Below are positions 52,974-63,800 of a stretch of DNA of 64,000 bases, piece by piece (the first letter of the stretch is position 1; each line of letters begins with the position of its first letter). The stretch is taken from contig JAAEZT010000012.1 of NCBI GenBank assembly GCA_018222765.1, forward strand, positions 1 through 64,000, given 5' to 3'. The position numbers and the translations under genes were made by a program. Origin of the DNA: a bacterium. Lineage in GTDB: Bacteria > Verrucomicrobiota > Verrucomicrobiia > Verrucomicrobiales > Akkermansiaceae. The notes under the pieces are model-generated. The model was given only the letters and a program-made list of their open reading frames with translations. It did not search any database and had not been told where the DNA came from.

Positions 52974-54193
52974 TGATCGGCGAAGTTCATGAACTGAGTC
53001 CAGTCGAACGTTTCAATCGAGTGGCCTCCGTTGCGGATGTGGTAACCGACGTCTGACTTGATGATGGCTCTACCGACTGGCGGGCAATTTTCGGATTCAA
53101 GGCCCTTTTTTCCGAGGAGTTTGTATGCTGGGCTCGCGTGGTAGGCGGAAAGGTATTCTCCTCTGCCGTCTGCCCAGGTGTCTCCGACAGCGCTATGAAC
53201 GTAGATGGGGCGTGGAGCAATGCATGCGAGGAGCATGTGTTGATCGACGGGAAGGTCATCTTCGTTGTTGACGAATTTCCAGGCATTACGACAAAGCCAG
53301 TAGGGGAATCGGGTGACCATTTTTTCAAGCGTCTCGCCTGATTTGCGTCGCCACAGGGCGGCGCCGGCGCAACCGGATTGAGCAGAGATAGCGAGAGCGA
53401 AACGTCGGTCTTGGGCCGCAGTCCAGAGAGTTGCCTTACCCATCTTGGAATGTCCCATGATTGCGACCCGCTCGGCGTCGATGTCTTTGTCGGTTTCGAG
53501 GTAGTCCATCGCCCGTGAAGCGCCCCAGGCCACTGTGGAGAGAACGCCCCATTCAGATGCCTTCGGGAAACTCTGCCCTTTGGGGTAAAAGAGCTTGTGA
53601 ATGCCTTTTAGGAATTCCACTTCATTGTGTCTCACGAGATCTTGTTGGTAGACCGCGATAAAGCCGTAGCCGCGCTTGAAAAACTCTCCGATGGGCCATC
53701 CGTTTTTGAAGCAATTTCTTTTGAGGAAGTGAACATCGAAATCGTTTCCATGAGTGCTGCTGAAACTGTGTTTCATGAAGGCTGGGACGGGTTTATCGAC
53801 ATTGTTGGGAACGAAGACGAGAATGAGCATGTCAACCCGGCCTCTCTCATTTTCGAATCTGATACGGACGTCTTTGCGAGTGCCTTTTCCGCCGAGAAAG
53901 TTCTTGTCCTCTTTGAGAACCTTGAAGCTCGTCTTGATTGGCGAGGATGGTTTTGGAACAGTACCGTATACCAAATTCCCAAAGAGGGACATGATTTGAG
54001 GACGCCGAATGTTGAACCATTCTTCGGGTGTTGTGATTGGCTTTCCTTCTGAAGAAGTTAAGAGAGGGGGTAGGTCGTAGGCCGGAAGATTTTCTTCGTC
54101 GTAATTAACGTCTTTGTCGAGTTCTTTGGGCTCCTTTGCCTCAAGAGCGCAAATTGACGCGACATACAGAAGGAGCGATAGGATGGATTTCAT
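52958..54193 (-). CDS. CE15-like glucuronoyl esterase
   Basis: A 411-residue exported esterase with signal peptide MKSILSLLLYVASICALEA. The nucleophile motif GHSKMGKATLWTAAQD, followed by SAQSGCAGAALWRR and the histidine in RNGGHSIETFDW, matches bacterial CE15 enzymes, which cleave esters between glucuronic acid and lignin or other alcohols. The VYGTVPKPSSPI segment is a typical N-terminal landmark. It sits beside an acetyl-esterase-like gene and a PQQ-type sugar dehydrogenase. Exact substrate not certain. Confidence 0.86.
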   Translation of the reverse strand: MKSILSLLLYVASICALEAKEPKELDKDVNYDEENLPAYDLPPLLTSSEGKPITTPEEWFNIRRPQIMSLFGNLVYGTVPKPSSPIKTSFKVLKEDKNFLGGKGTRKDVRIRFENERGRVDMLILVFVPNNVDKPVPAFMKHSFSSTHGNDFDVHFLKRNCFKNGWPIGEFFKRGYGFIAVYQQDLVRHNEVEFLKGIHKLFYPKGQSFPKASEWGVLSTVAWGASRAMDYLETDKDIDAERVAIMGHSKMGKATLWTAAQDRRFALAISAQSGCAGAALWRRKSGETLEKMVTRFPYWLCRNAWKFVNNEDDLPVDQHMLLACIAPRPIYVHSAVGDTWADGRGEYLSAYHASPAYKLLGKKGLESENCPPVGRAIIKSDVGYHIRNGGHSIETFDWTQFMNFADHHLKK

Positions 54194-54202
54194 CGGGCGC
54201 TA

Positions 54203-55357
54203 CTATTTGGATGAAATTGTGTAGATCTTGTGGTCGTGCGACAGAATGAGCATTTCACCCGAGGCGTCTTGGACAAAAGCAGTGGGACGGAACTTGGCCA
54301 TCTTTTCGGGGCGGTTGTAGATTTTGATATTCTTGGGCTTTTGTCCTTCCTGATAGTCGAGGGCCCAGATCGTTCCAAATCCCCAATCGGCGTAGATGTA
54401 GTGGCCCTTTAGCTTGGGAACTGACTTTCCATGGTAGTGGTAACCGCCGGTGATGGAGATGCCGTCTTGGCGGCCATACTCAAAGATGGGATCGATGAAG
54501 CTTGATCCTTCGGGCGGGTCATCCTGACGAATGGTTTTGGCGTGTGTTCCTTCCATGAAGGACCAGCCGTAGTTGCCGCCTTTTTTGATGATGTCGATTT
54601 CCTCGTAATGCCCTTGGCCTACGTCGGCGCACCAGAGTTGTTTGGTTTTGGGATGGAAGGAAAGTCCCCAGGGGTTACGAAGTCCGAGGGCGTAGATTTC
54701 CGGATGCCAGCCTTCTTTTTTCAGGAAAGGATTGTCATTTGGTAGTCCATAAGGACGGTTGCCGCTGCGCGAGTCGGGGTCGATGCGGAGGATCTTACCA
54801 TTGTAGGCGAAGGTGTTTTGCGCGAGGCGTTGCACGTCGTTGCTTTTTCCCCCATCGCCAACCGCGATGTAAAGAAGTCCGTCGGGTCCGAAGAGAATGT
54901 TCCCGGAGTTGTGGTTCCAGAAAGGTTGCGGGATGCGAAGGAGAACGCGCTCGGTGGAGGGGTCAGCTTTGGACGGATTGTTAACGGAGGTCTTCATTTC
55001 GCTCAGCACGGTGTGCTTGGGTTCCTGAAGGGTGTAGTAGATGTAGAATTTCCGGTTTTTTGCGAAGTTAGGATGAAAGGCGAGTCCGAGGAGACCTTCT
55101 TCGAATTGTTTGTCGATGAGGGGGCGCGTGGTGAGGTCGAGGAAGGTGACTTCTCTGGATGAGGAGCGATCCTTGGGGAGAATGGTAATTTTGCCAAACT
55201 GCTGAACGAGAAACAGGCGGTCTGAGCCATCGGGCGGAATGGCGAGGTCGACCGGGAGCTTGAGTTTCTGGTTTTCGAAAGTTTGCGTGAGTTTGATCTG
55301 CGGAGCGGCGGTTGCGAGGAGTGAAGCCGAGAAGAAGAACGTGACGAGGAATCTCAT
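54203..55357 (-). CDS. Exported PQQ-type soluble sugar dehydrogenase
   Basis: A 384-residue exported beta-propeller of the glucose/sorbosone dehydrogenase family with signal peptide MRFLVTFFFSASLLATAA. Family marks are GLLGLAFHPNF, HNSGNILFGPDGLLYIAVGDGG, ALGLRNPWGLSFHP, ADVGQGHYEEIDII and NYGWSFMEG, which surround the PQQ and calcium site. It oxidises aldoses in the periplasm. No PQQ biosynthesis genes are in view. It starts the minus-strand pair with the CE15-like gene, 9 bases apart. Confidence 0.9.
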   Translation of the reverse strand: MRFLVTFFFSASLLATAAPQIKLTQTFENQKLKLPVDLAIPPDGSDRLFLVQQFGKITILPKDRSSSREVTFLDLTTRPLIDKQFEEGLLGLAFHPNFAKNRKFYIYYTLQEPKHTVLSEMKTSVNNPSKADPSTERVLLRIPQPFWNHNSGNILFGPDGLLYIAVGDGGKSNDVQRLAQNTFAYNGKILRIDPDSRSGNRPYGLPNDNPFLKKEGWHPEIYALGLRNPWGLSFHPKTKQLWCADVGQGHYEEIDIIKKGGNYGWSFMEGTHAKTIRQDDPPEGSSFIDPIFEYGRQDGISITGGYHYHGKSVPKLKGHYIYADWGFGTIWALDYQEGQKPKNIKIYNRPEKMAKFRPTAFVQDASGEMLILSHDHKIYTISSK

Positions 55358-55485
55358 GAGCGTATTGAAGGCAAAATTGAGGATCTTGCAAGCAGGCGCT
55401 CGGAAAATAGGGAGTGCGGCTCGGTGACTCCTCTGTCTGGTTGATTTTGCTCGCCGGGGCTTTCGCCTTGGCTAAATTACTAGGG

Positions 55486-56967
55486 ATGCGTTTGAAGATT
55501 TTATCAGGGTTTTTCATGCTGGGATCATTGGGCCTAGTTGAAGCTGCTCGTCCTAATGTCGTTTTCATTTTGACCGATGACCAGAGGTCCGATGCATTGA
55601 GCTGTATGGGGCATCCTCATTTGAAGACGCCCCGGATTGACCAGTTGGCGGCGGAAGGGGTCTTGTTTAAGAATCACTTCTGCACGACTTCCTTGTGCTC
55701 ACCGAGCCGGGCTTCGATTTTGGGAGGGTTGTATGCGCATTCGCACGGGGTGGTGAACAATTTCACGGACTATCCAAAGGGGCTTCCGACCTTTCCGCGT
55801 CAGCTTCAGGGCGCGGGATATTCCACAGCCTACATTGGTAAATGGCACATGGGCGAAGCGGACGATAGCAAGCGTCCGGGTTTTGATCACTTCGTGACAC
55901 ACCGGGGACAGGGAAAGTATTTCGACACGGAGTTTCGGGCCAACGATGGCGAGCGAAAAGTGGTTCCCGGCTACTACACCACGGTGGTCACAGACATGGC
56001 AATTGATTGGATGGAAAAGCAGGAGGGGGGAGAGAGACCCTTCATGTTGATGCTGGGGCACAAGGCGCCGCACAGTTTTTATTTTCCCGAGCCGAAGTAT
56101 GAGAATGCTTTTGATCAAGTTCGCGTGCCATATCCTCAGACGGCTTTTCAGTTGGATGACAAGCCGACTTGGATTAAGCAGCGCCTGAGCACCTGGCATG
56201 GGATCTACGGACCGCTTTTCGATTGGCGGAAGAAGTTCCCGGATACTTCGGCGGCAGGAATGCTTCACTTTGAGGATATGGTGCGGGCTTACTGGGGGAC
56301 TTTGCTTTCAGTGGATGATTCGGTGGGTCGCATTTACGATTATCTCAAGCGGACTGGTCAGCTCGACAACACGCTTTTCATTTTCACCAGCGACAATGGT
56401 TTGCTCGAAGGGGAGCATGGGATGGTGGACAAGCGAACGGGTCACGAGCCTTCATTGCGGATTCCCTTGGTTGTCCGCTATCCGGCCTTGGTCTCGCCCA
56501 AGTATCCAAAGAAAATCGAGGCGCAAACTTTGACTTTGGACTTTGCTTCCTCGATTTTGGAAATCTGCGGAGCTCCGCCTTTGAAGAAGACGCAGGGTAA
56601 GTCATGGAAGAAGCTCATCACCACCGGAGATCCCGAGTGGCGAACCAGTTGGTATTACGAATACAACTACGAGAAGCAATTTCCCTACACACCCAACGTG
56701 CGTGCTTTGCGGACCGATGAGTGGAAGTATATTCGCTATCCCCATGGTGATGGTTCTCCGGACAAGCACATGGCGGAACTCTACAATTTGAAATCCGACC
56801 CCGGTGAAACGAGGAACTTGATCAAGGATGCCCGTTATGAGGCGTTGGTTGCCAAGTTGCGTGAGGAACTGGACCAGCGGATTCAAGAGGCCAATCCCGG
56901 GAAGAAGGATAAAATGCCCATGGATGAGGGAATAAAGGGGGAATTACCTGACGAGAAGATTCGATAG
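55486..56967 (+). CDS. Cys-type sulfatase
   Basis: A 493-residue exported sulfatase from ATG 55486 ([20 protein letters not shown] signal). [12 protein letters not shown] binds calcium, and the maturation motif [11 protein letters not shown] starts at Cys71. [22 protein letters not shown] and [13 protein letters not shown] complete the active site. It differs from the sulfatase at 34454-35989 in the sequence following the signature, so the two likely act on different substrates. First gene of an operon with DUF1549/DUF1553 and DUF1501. A frame open from 55414 adds a non-signal-like N-terminus. Confidence 0.93.
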   Translation: MRLKILSGFFMLGSLGLVEAARPNVVFILTDDQRSDALSCMGHPHLKTPRIDQLAAEGVLFKNHFCTTSLCSPSRASILGGLYAHSHGVVNNFTDYPKGLPTFPRQLQGAGYSTAYIGKWHMGEADDSKRPGFDHFVTHRGQGKYFDTEFRANDGERKVVPGYYTTVVTDMAIDWMEKQEGGERPFMLMLGHKAPHSFYFPEPKYENAFDQVRVPYPQTAFQLDDKPTWIKQRLSTWHGIYGPLFDWRKKFPDTSAAGMLHFEDMVRAYWGTLLSVDDSVGRIYDYLKRTGQLDNTLFIFTSDNGLLEGEHGMVDKRTGHEPSLRIPLVVRYPALVSPKYPKKIEAQTLTLDFASSILEICGAPPLKKTQGKSWKKLITTGDPEWRTSWYYEYNYEKQFPYTPNVRALRTDEWKYIRYPHGDGSPDKHMAELYNLKSDPGETRNLIKDARYEALVAKLREELDQRIQEANPGKKDKMPMDEGIKGELPDEKIR

Positions 56968-56981
56968 AGCTTTTTTGAATC

Positions 56982-59390
56982 GTGAACTCAGAAATTCGTC
57001 TCCTCGTCCTAGCTTTCGTTGGCTGGGCCTTGGTGACGAAAGTTTGGAGCAAGCCTGATCCCAATCATTGGTCGTTTCACGAGGTGGCGGAGCGGAGCGT
57101 TCCGGATCTCGGGGAGAAGAATGGCATCGATGGTTTTTTGTTGCAGCGGTTGAAGGAGGAAGGGCTTTCATTTTCGAAGCGTGCGGAGCCTGTTAATCTG
57201 TTGCGACGTATCTTTCTGGATTTGACCGGGTTGCCTCCGACGCCAGATGAAATTGATTCGTTCGAAAAATCTTGGAAGGAAGATGCGAGCGAAGCCTATA
57301 ATTCTGCGGTGGAGCGGTTACTCGTGTCTCCCCGATATGGGGAGCGCTGGGGTCAGCATTGGCTCGATGCCGTGCGCTTTGCTGAGACTCATGGATTCGA
57401 GGTGAACACTCCGCGCCCCAACGCCTGGCCGTATCGTGATTACGTGATTCGGGCATTCAATGAGGATCTTCCATACGACCAGTTTGTCTTCGAACAACTG
57501 GCTGGCGATACGGTGTCGAAAGACGCGGCCACAGGTTTTTTGGTGACAGCTGCAGCTCTTTTACGGGGGCAGGTGGGGAAGGATGACGAATCGATCAAGC
57601 GGGCGCGTCAGGATGAGTTGAATGAGATTGTCATCAATACTTCGGCGACTTTTCTGGGGCTGACGGTTCATTGTGCACGCTGTCACGATCACAAATTCGA
57701 TGCCATTTCCCAAAAGGACTACCATCGGATGCAAGCGATCTTCGGTGGTGTTCGTTACGGGAATCGCCCGCTTCGAGATGATTCCGAAAAGCGGGAAGAG
57801 GAAATCCGATCTCTCGATATGCAGATTGCTTTGGTTGAGCAGGGGCTGAAGAAGATGGGAGTTCGTCTTCCGGTAAGTCCTCTTCTGAATACGGAAAGTT
57901 TTGCTCCAATTTTGGCTCGGTATTTAAGATTCACGATTCGGAAGACCAATGGCGTAGAGCCCTGCATTGATGAGTTGGAAGTTTGGTCTTCTGGAGAGAA
58001 ATCAACCAATGTTGCTCTGGCATCAAATGGTGTCGTCGCAAGTTCCTCGGGAGATTACCAGGACCCGTCGAAGCATCGCTTGGAATACATTAATGATGGT
58101 AAGTACGGCAATGGCCGGAGTTGGATCGCCAGTGAGACCCAGGGAGGTTGGGTCATACTCGATTTTGGAAAGCCAATCCTGATCAATCGTGTGACGTGGG
58201 GTAGGGACCGAAAGGGCGTTTACAAGGATCGCTTGCCGATTGATTATGTCATCGAGGTTGCCGCAGACAAGGGTGCTTGGCAGGAGGTCGCAGGTTCGAA
58301 GGGTCGCTTGATGAGTCTCGATCCAAGTAAGCTGGGAGGGGCGCAGCGCTCGGCGGTGTTAGATCACCAAAGCCTGAGCGAGGCTCGTCGCCGACTCGAT
58401 GGAAAGAAGATGATTTTTGGAGGAGTCTTTCAAAAGCCACCGCCGATGCACCTTCTCAATCGGGGTGATGTGACGCAGCCGAAAGAAGAAGTTTCTCCAG
58501 GGATTCCGGAGGTGTTTGGTTCATTGAAAATGTCTTCTGCCACGAGTGATGTCGATCGAAGAAAGGGTTTAGCCCGATGGATTGCTTCGCCAAAGAATCC
58601 GCTCACTGCGCGCGTGATGGTGAACCGGGTGTGGCATTTGCATTTCGGAGCGGGCCTAGTGAATACGCCATCCGATTTTGGTGGGATGGGCGGGAAGCCC
58701 TCGCATCCCGGGCTTCTTGATTGGTTGGCGGTGCGCTTCGTAAAGGACGGATGGTCGATCAAGAACTTGCATCGGCTCATTCTAAGTTCGAAAGCCTACC
58801 AGCAATCCGGACGTCCAAATTCCTTGGGCATGGAGAAGGATGCCAACAATCGATTGCTTTGGCGCTTTCAACCCCGCCGACTCGAAGCTGAGGCGATTCG
58901 GGATTCGATCTTGCAAGTTTCGGGTTCCCTTGATCTCAAAATGGGTGGGCCGGGATTCAGTTTCTTCGAGCCTAACACGAATTACGTGCGGGTTTATAAT
59001 CCCAAGGAAGAATTTGGTCCGCTGGAATGGCGTCGCATGATTTACGGGCACCGCGTGAGGATGGAGCAGGATGGGGTATTTGGGGCGTTTGATCGACCGG
59101 ACGCGGGATTAATTTGTTCGAAGCGAACGCAATCAACGACGCCGCTGCAGTCCTTGAATCTTTTCAATAGTCGTTTCGTGGAGCAGCAGTCTGAGATTTT
59201 TTCGAAGCGTCTGGTGGCAGAAGCGGGAGAAAAAGTTAACGGGCAGATTGTCTTGGCTTTCCAATATTGTTTTGGACGGGTGCCTACGGCGGAGGAGGTA
59301 AGCAAAGGTCTGGATTTTGTGAATCAACATGGTTTGTCGCAATTCTGTCGCGTCCTCTTTAACACCAACGAATTTCTTTTTCTACCATGA
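56982..59390 (+). CDS. DUF1549/DUF1553 protein with CxxCH and discoidin-like insertion
   Basis: An 802-residue exported protein, GTG start, N-terminal hydrophobic stretch ([17 protein letters not shown]). DUF1549 spans about 45-250 with [17 protein letters not shown] and [15 protein letters not shown], and contains [10 protein letters not shown] (Cys231, Cys234, His235), a haem-c-type motif. Residues about 305-450 are a discoidin (F5/8 C)-like sandwich ([31 protein letters not shown]). DUF1553 occupies about 510-790 with [20 protein letters not shown]. The N-terminal cytochrome domain common in this family is absent. It precedes DUF1501 with ATGA overlap. Confidence 0.88.
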   Translation: MNSEIRLLVLAFVGWALVTKVWSKPDPNHWSFHEVAERSVPDLGEKNGIDGFLLQRLKEEGLSFSKRAEPVNLLRRIFLDLTGLPPTPDEIDSFEKSWKEDASEAYNSAVERLLVSPRYGERWGQHWLDAVRFAETHGFEVNTPRPNAWPYRDYVIRAFNEDLPYDQFVFEQLAGDTVSKDAATGFLVTAAALLRGQVGKDDESIKRARQDELNEIVINTSATFLGLTVHCARCHDHKFDAISQKDYHRMQAIFGGVRYGNRPLRDDSEKREEEIRSLDMQIALVEQGLKKMGVRLPVSPLLNTESFAPILARYLRFTIRKTNGVEPCIDELEVWSSGEKSTNVALASNGVVASSSGDYQDPSKHRLEYINDGKYGNGRSWIASETQGGWVILDFGKPILINRVTWGRDRKGVYKDRLPIDYVIEVAADKGAWQEVAGSKGRLMSLDPSKLGGAQRSAVLDHQSLSEARRRLDGKKMIFGGVFQKPPPMHLLNRGDVTQPKEEVSPGIPEVFGSLKMSSATSDVDRRKGLARWIASPKNPLTARVMVNRVWHLHFGAGLVNTPSDFGGMGGKPSHPGLLDWLAVRFVKDGWSIKNLHRLILSSKAYQQSGRPNSLGMEKDANNRLLWRFQPRRLEAEAIRDSILQVSGSLDLKMGGPGFSFFEPNTNYVRVYNPKEEFGPLEWRRMIYGHRVRMEQDGVFGAFDRPDAGLICSKRTQSTTPLQSLNLFNSRFVEQQSEIFSKRLVAEAGEKVNGQIVLAFQYCFGRVPTAEEVSKGLDFVNQHGLSQFCRVLFNTNEFLFLP

Positions 59391-60841
59391 TTGATTCCTA
59401 TCGTGTCGCGATGATGGACCGACGAAATTTCCTGAGTCGGGCTGGTTCAGGTCTTAGTGGAATTGCGCTGAGCCAACTCTTGAGTTCACAGGGATTGTTG
59501 GCAAATGCCTTGGTCGATCCTCTCCAACCGAATGCCCGCCGGGAGCCTGAGTTTGACCCTCCGGCGAAGCGGATTATTATGGTCTTTTGCTCGGGCGCGC
59601 TGAGCCAGTTGGAGACTTTTGACTACAAGCCGGAGTTGGTGAAGCGATCAGGGCAGCCGCTCCCGACGATGGCGGAGGGCTTTAAGAGTTTTCAGGGAGA
59701 GAATGGAAATTTGGCGGCTCCGCAGTTTGAGTTTCGTCCCCGAGGGGATTGTGGGAAAATGACTTCGGATCTTCTCCCCGAGATTGGAAACCTGGTGGAT
59801 GAATTCTGTTTTATTCATTCGCTGACGAGCAAGACGAATACCCATGGGCCAGGGGAGAATTTCATGTCGACCGGGTTTACCCTGGATGGTTTTCCAAGCA
59901 TGGGGGCATGGGCGACCTACGCCTTGGGAAGTGAATCGGAAAATCTTCCGGGCTTTGTGGCTCTGCCGGATCCCCGGGGTGTGCCGCAGTCGAGTGTGAA
60001 CAACTGGGGGCCGGGATTTCTTCCGGCGGTGTTTCAAGGAACGCCCTTCAATATGCAAAAGCAGATTGGCAATTTACAAAGTCCGAAAGGAGTGGGCAAA
60101 GAGACTGACGAAGCGGCGAGGCGATATTTAAAGTTTTTGAACCAACGCCATCAGGAGGAGTTTCCAGGCGATACGGAATTGGCGGCACGGATTGCGAGCT
60201 ATGAGCTGGCGGCGCGAATGCAGTTGAGTGTGCCCGAAGTGACCGATCTTTCAAAAGAACCCGCTTCGCTCAAAAAACTCTATGGAGCGGATAGTCGTGA
60301 TCCGGTGAAGGCAGGCTTTGCCAAAAATTGCATGCTGGCCCGCAAGCTGGTGGAGGACGGAGTGCGATTTGTGCAGGTGTTTAATGGAGCCTACGCCATG
60401 GGTGAGGGTGTCGGGAACTGGGACGGGCATCGGACTTTGAAAAAACAGTATGGGATCCACGGAGCGATTCTCGACCAACCAGTGGCGGCCTTGATTCGTG
60501 ATCTCAAATCACGTGGCTTGTTCGACGATACGTTATTCGCTTTTGTGACCGAATTCGGACGCATGCCAACATTCCAAAAAGGCGCAAGTGGGCGCGATCA
60601 CAATCCGGATGGCTTTACTGTTTTCTTGGCGGGAGCGGGCGTGAAGGCTCCAATGAGTTATGGCGCGACCGACGAGTTCGGGCACCGGGCGGTGGATAAG
60701 GTCGTAACGATGCATGACTTTCACGCGACCCTCCTCCATTTACTTGGGTTGAATCACGAGAACCTGACCTTCTATCACAACGGTATCGAGCGACGTCTTA
60801 CCGATGTCCATGGTCATGTGTTGAGTGATCTTTTAATCTAA
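59387..60841 (+). CDS. DUF1501 family exported protein
   Basis: A 484-residue DUF1501 protein starting by overlap with the DUF1553 gene (ATGA). The N-terminus [20 protein letters not shown] is Tat-like. Family marks are [66 protein letters not shown] and GRDHNPDGF. The coupling to DUF1549/DUF1553 is the usual arrangement in PVC bacteria, and the sulfatase upstream suggests a shared role in processing sulfated sugars. It converges on the right-edge cytochrome gene with 9 bases between. Confidence 0.92.
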   Translation: MIDSYRVAMMDRRNFLSRAGSGLSGIALSQLLSSQGLLANALVDPLQPNARREPEFDPPAKRIIMVFCSGALSQLETFDYKPELVKRSGQPLPTMAEGFKSFQGENGNLAAPQFEFRPRGDCGKMTSDLLPEIGNLVDEFCFIHSLTSKTNTHGPGENFMSTGFTLDGFPSMGAWATYALGSESENLPGFVALPDPRGVPQSSVNNWGPGFLPAVFQGTPFNMQKQIGNLQSPKGVGKETDEAARRYLKFLNQRHQEEFPGDTELAARIASYELAARMQLSVPEVTDLSKEPASLKKLYGADSRDPVKAGFAKNCMLARKLVEDGVRFVQVFNGAYAMGEGVGNWDGHRTLKKQYGIHGAILDQPVAALIRDLKSRGLFDDTLFAFVTEFGRMPTFQKGASGRDHNPDGFTVFLAGAGVKAPMSYGATDEFGHRAVDKVVTMHDFHATLLHLLGLNHENLTFYHNGIERRLTDVHGHVLSDLLI

Positions 60842-60850
60842 CAGGAGGGG

Positions 60851-63800
60851 TTACTCGGTGGGAAATCCAGAAGCTATTACGCGCTTAGCGAGAATGGCTG
60901 GGTCGAAGGAGGAGGGATCTGATTCGTGAATTAAGATGGAGTAGCGAAGACGGTAGTGTTCGCCTTTTTTTACGGTAGTTGTGATGTAGGGCTCCCTTCG
61001 TTCTTTTGGTTGCTTGGGAAATGGGTTGGAAACGAGGACTCCGTAGTCGCGACTGTGGGACCAGCTTTTGCGAGGGTTTTCGGGGTGTGGGAGGACCAAG
61101 ATTCCCGCTTGCTTGTCGTTGATCGGGCCGGAGTAGTCGATCCAACGGAATTTCTTTCCCCAGGTCCCCGAACCATTGAATTCATCTCGGTTGTTGGTGA
61201 TTCGGCCCTTTCCTCCCTCGACGCGAAGAGGGCTGGCAATGCGCAGAGCGAGTCCGCTTTCCTCCTGATCACCAAAGGTGAAATCGCGTTCGTCGTTGTA
61301 GAATTTTGAATCCCAGTGAAGGAGAATCCCTTCCTCGACGTGTTGAAAGTAATAGCGGGTTTCTTGGATGCAGATTGTTTCCGTACGATCCTGGGCGAGA
61401 TAGCGATCGCGGGTTTCGAAACATGCCCAACCGGGTTTGTTGATCGGGACTTCGGAGAAGTTTTCGAGAACTACCGGAGAAGTAAACCTCCAGTAGTCAT
61501 TGCTTTCAATCCAGCCAAAGCTCATCCAAAGCCCGGGGTGCATGAATGGATGGATGATGCTTTTCCCGTTACGATCCAGGTCTTCCGGAGTGCGGGCGGG
61601 AAAATTGCGGGTGACCTGAATTCCGGAAGGCGTCTTGAAATTGATAAAGGCCCGCCGGGTGATCTTGGGATGATCAAGCAGGTAGCTCGCGATTTGTTTT
61701 TCATTTAGGATGAGTTGGAGTTCGTTGTCCTTTTTGTGGAATTTAAAAACGCCATTTGCGGGTTGAAGCGCCTTGGTTTTTTTTAACGTCAGCATCCACG
61801 CGGTGATGTCAGCCAGCTGTTGACTGGTGAGCATGGCTCCGAATCCTTCGGGCATGGCAGATACACTCAGTGCGGAACGGGCTTTGATTTTCTTGCGGGA
61901 GATCTCTACCGTGGATCCGCCGGTTTGAGCAAGGGTTACGCTCCGCCCTGTCTCCTGAAGGATGATGCCGAGATGGGTTTTGCCTGCATGGGTGGTGATT
62001 TGGTGGGCTGCGAAGCCTTCGACGATGCTCGCGCTGGGCTTGATGATTGATTCGATGATGGTTGAGGCATCGGCACGCGAACCGATGTCGGAAAGGTCGG
62101 GTGCGTGATTGTTGCCCCGGCCGAGAACCTGATGGCAAGAGCTACAGTTGGCTCCGAGAGGACTAAAAAAGAGATCATGTCCTCGGGTTGGATCGGCTTC
62201 TTTGAGAAGAGGGAGGATGGTTGATTCTGTGGCAAGTTTACCGTCGGATGAGAGAAGAGTGGGTCGCGCGGCTAGGAGATAGTTTCCTTTCCTCGCCCGA
62301 ATATCGTCGCGATTTGATCCGAGCGTTAATGGTCCTGCTGGGAGGTCTGCGCGATAGACCCTCATTTTCTTGGGATCGTCCCCCTCGATGATGAGCGGAG
62401 TTTCTTCCCATTTTCCACGTGCCCAGCCTGGAAGTTTTTCACCGCGAGCGTCATCGATAAAATAGACGGTGGAGGGGTATTTGAGATTGAGGCCTACCTT
62501 GGTTCCACTGGAAGCGTCGGCATCGCTGCAGGCAGTCTGCAGAAATGCCAAACCGGCAAGTTCGGGCGGAACCTTGGTGATGCGATATCCCCGGTCAGTA
62601 TATAATCGGGTTCCTGCTTGCAGAAGGGCGGTGCGGTAAAGGTGGCCCGAGCTTGGTGTGATGTCGGAGAATGGAACGACGAGGGGAGCTTGATGTTTGG
62701 GCTCTCCTTCCGCATCCAGCGGACGGCCACGCAGTTCGTGTTGATGTTTTCCTCCGAGACGTTTTGCGGCGATCTGAGCGACGGGAGGATGGGTGTCGTC
62801 GAGCAGTGTTATAATTTCCTTGTCGGAGAGGGCGTCTTTTTCGAGGAGAGTGAGGAGAATTGCGAGACGAACCTGAGGGCGCTTGTCGGTCAGAAGTCTC
62901 TTTTGTTCGGGGATTGTGAGGAGATCCATGAGCGCTCCCCAGCCTGCGTAGTAGACCACTCGGTCGGACTCCTTGGCCAAGAGGTCGACAATCGATTGAG
63001 AGGAGTTTTTTTGGTCGAGTTCGCGAAGAGCAATGACGGCGGCGAGACGCACCTGCGGATTGGAGTTTTTGAGCGCAGCGAGGATCTTGAGATCCATTCT
63101 CTCATTGAAGGCGGCAAGACGAATACTCTGGATGAGTTGATTCGGGGTGGAATCAAACCACGACTTGGGATTGATCCTTCCGAGCGTCCAAACTAGCCAG
63201 GTTTCGTGTGCGGTCGTGCGTTTGGGATTGCGAAGCGCAGCAAGGAGTTGGGATTTTACTTTGTTCCCGCGATTGATGAGTTCCTCTTGGGCATTACTTC
63301 GCCAAACCGGAAGGTGGCTTCCGAGTTGCCCGATGAGTGCCTCTACGGTATTCGCTTTTTCGGCTTTAACGGCTGGTGAAAACTCCTTCGGCCACAGCCG
63401 GTAAATTCGGCCTTCATTGGCGAGCTTGTTGTGTTCAAAGTGAGCGCCATATTGGCGTCCCCAACTTGAGATCCAAATTGCTCCATCGGGACCGATTTCG
63501 ATGTCAACCGGATCGAAGGATCGGCCCTTGCTGAGGGGCATGCTTCGTCCGCCCTCGGCATGGGCGAGGACGGGGAGCTGAGTGATGGCAGATTTTCGCC
63601 AGGCGCCATCCCAGCGGGATTTGTAGATGAGGACTTCCCGGTTGAGCCAGTCGTTGATGAGGAAAACATCGCGATATTTTTCGGGATAGTCGGGATGGTT
63701 GGCGTAGATCACACCAGCTCCCGAGCCTTCGAAGAGCGGCCCGCTGGAGGGGGCGGTGGGGAGGTGCTTGTCTCCTTTCCAGGCGTAGCTCCAGGTATGT

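Noticed and set aside
63712-63714. GTG as the start of the right-edge cytochrome
   Set aside because: In-frame upstream codons to the window end encode propeller sequence, so it is internal.
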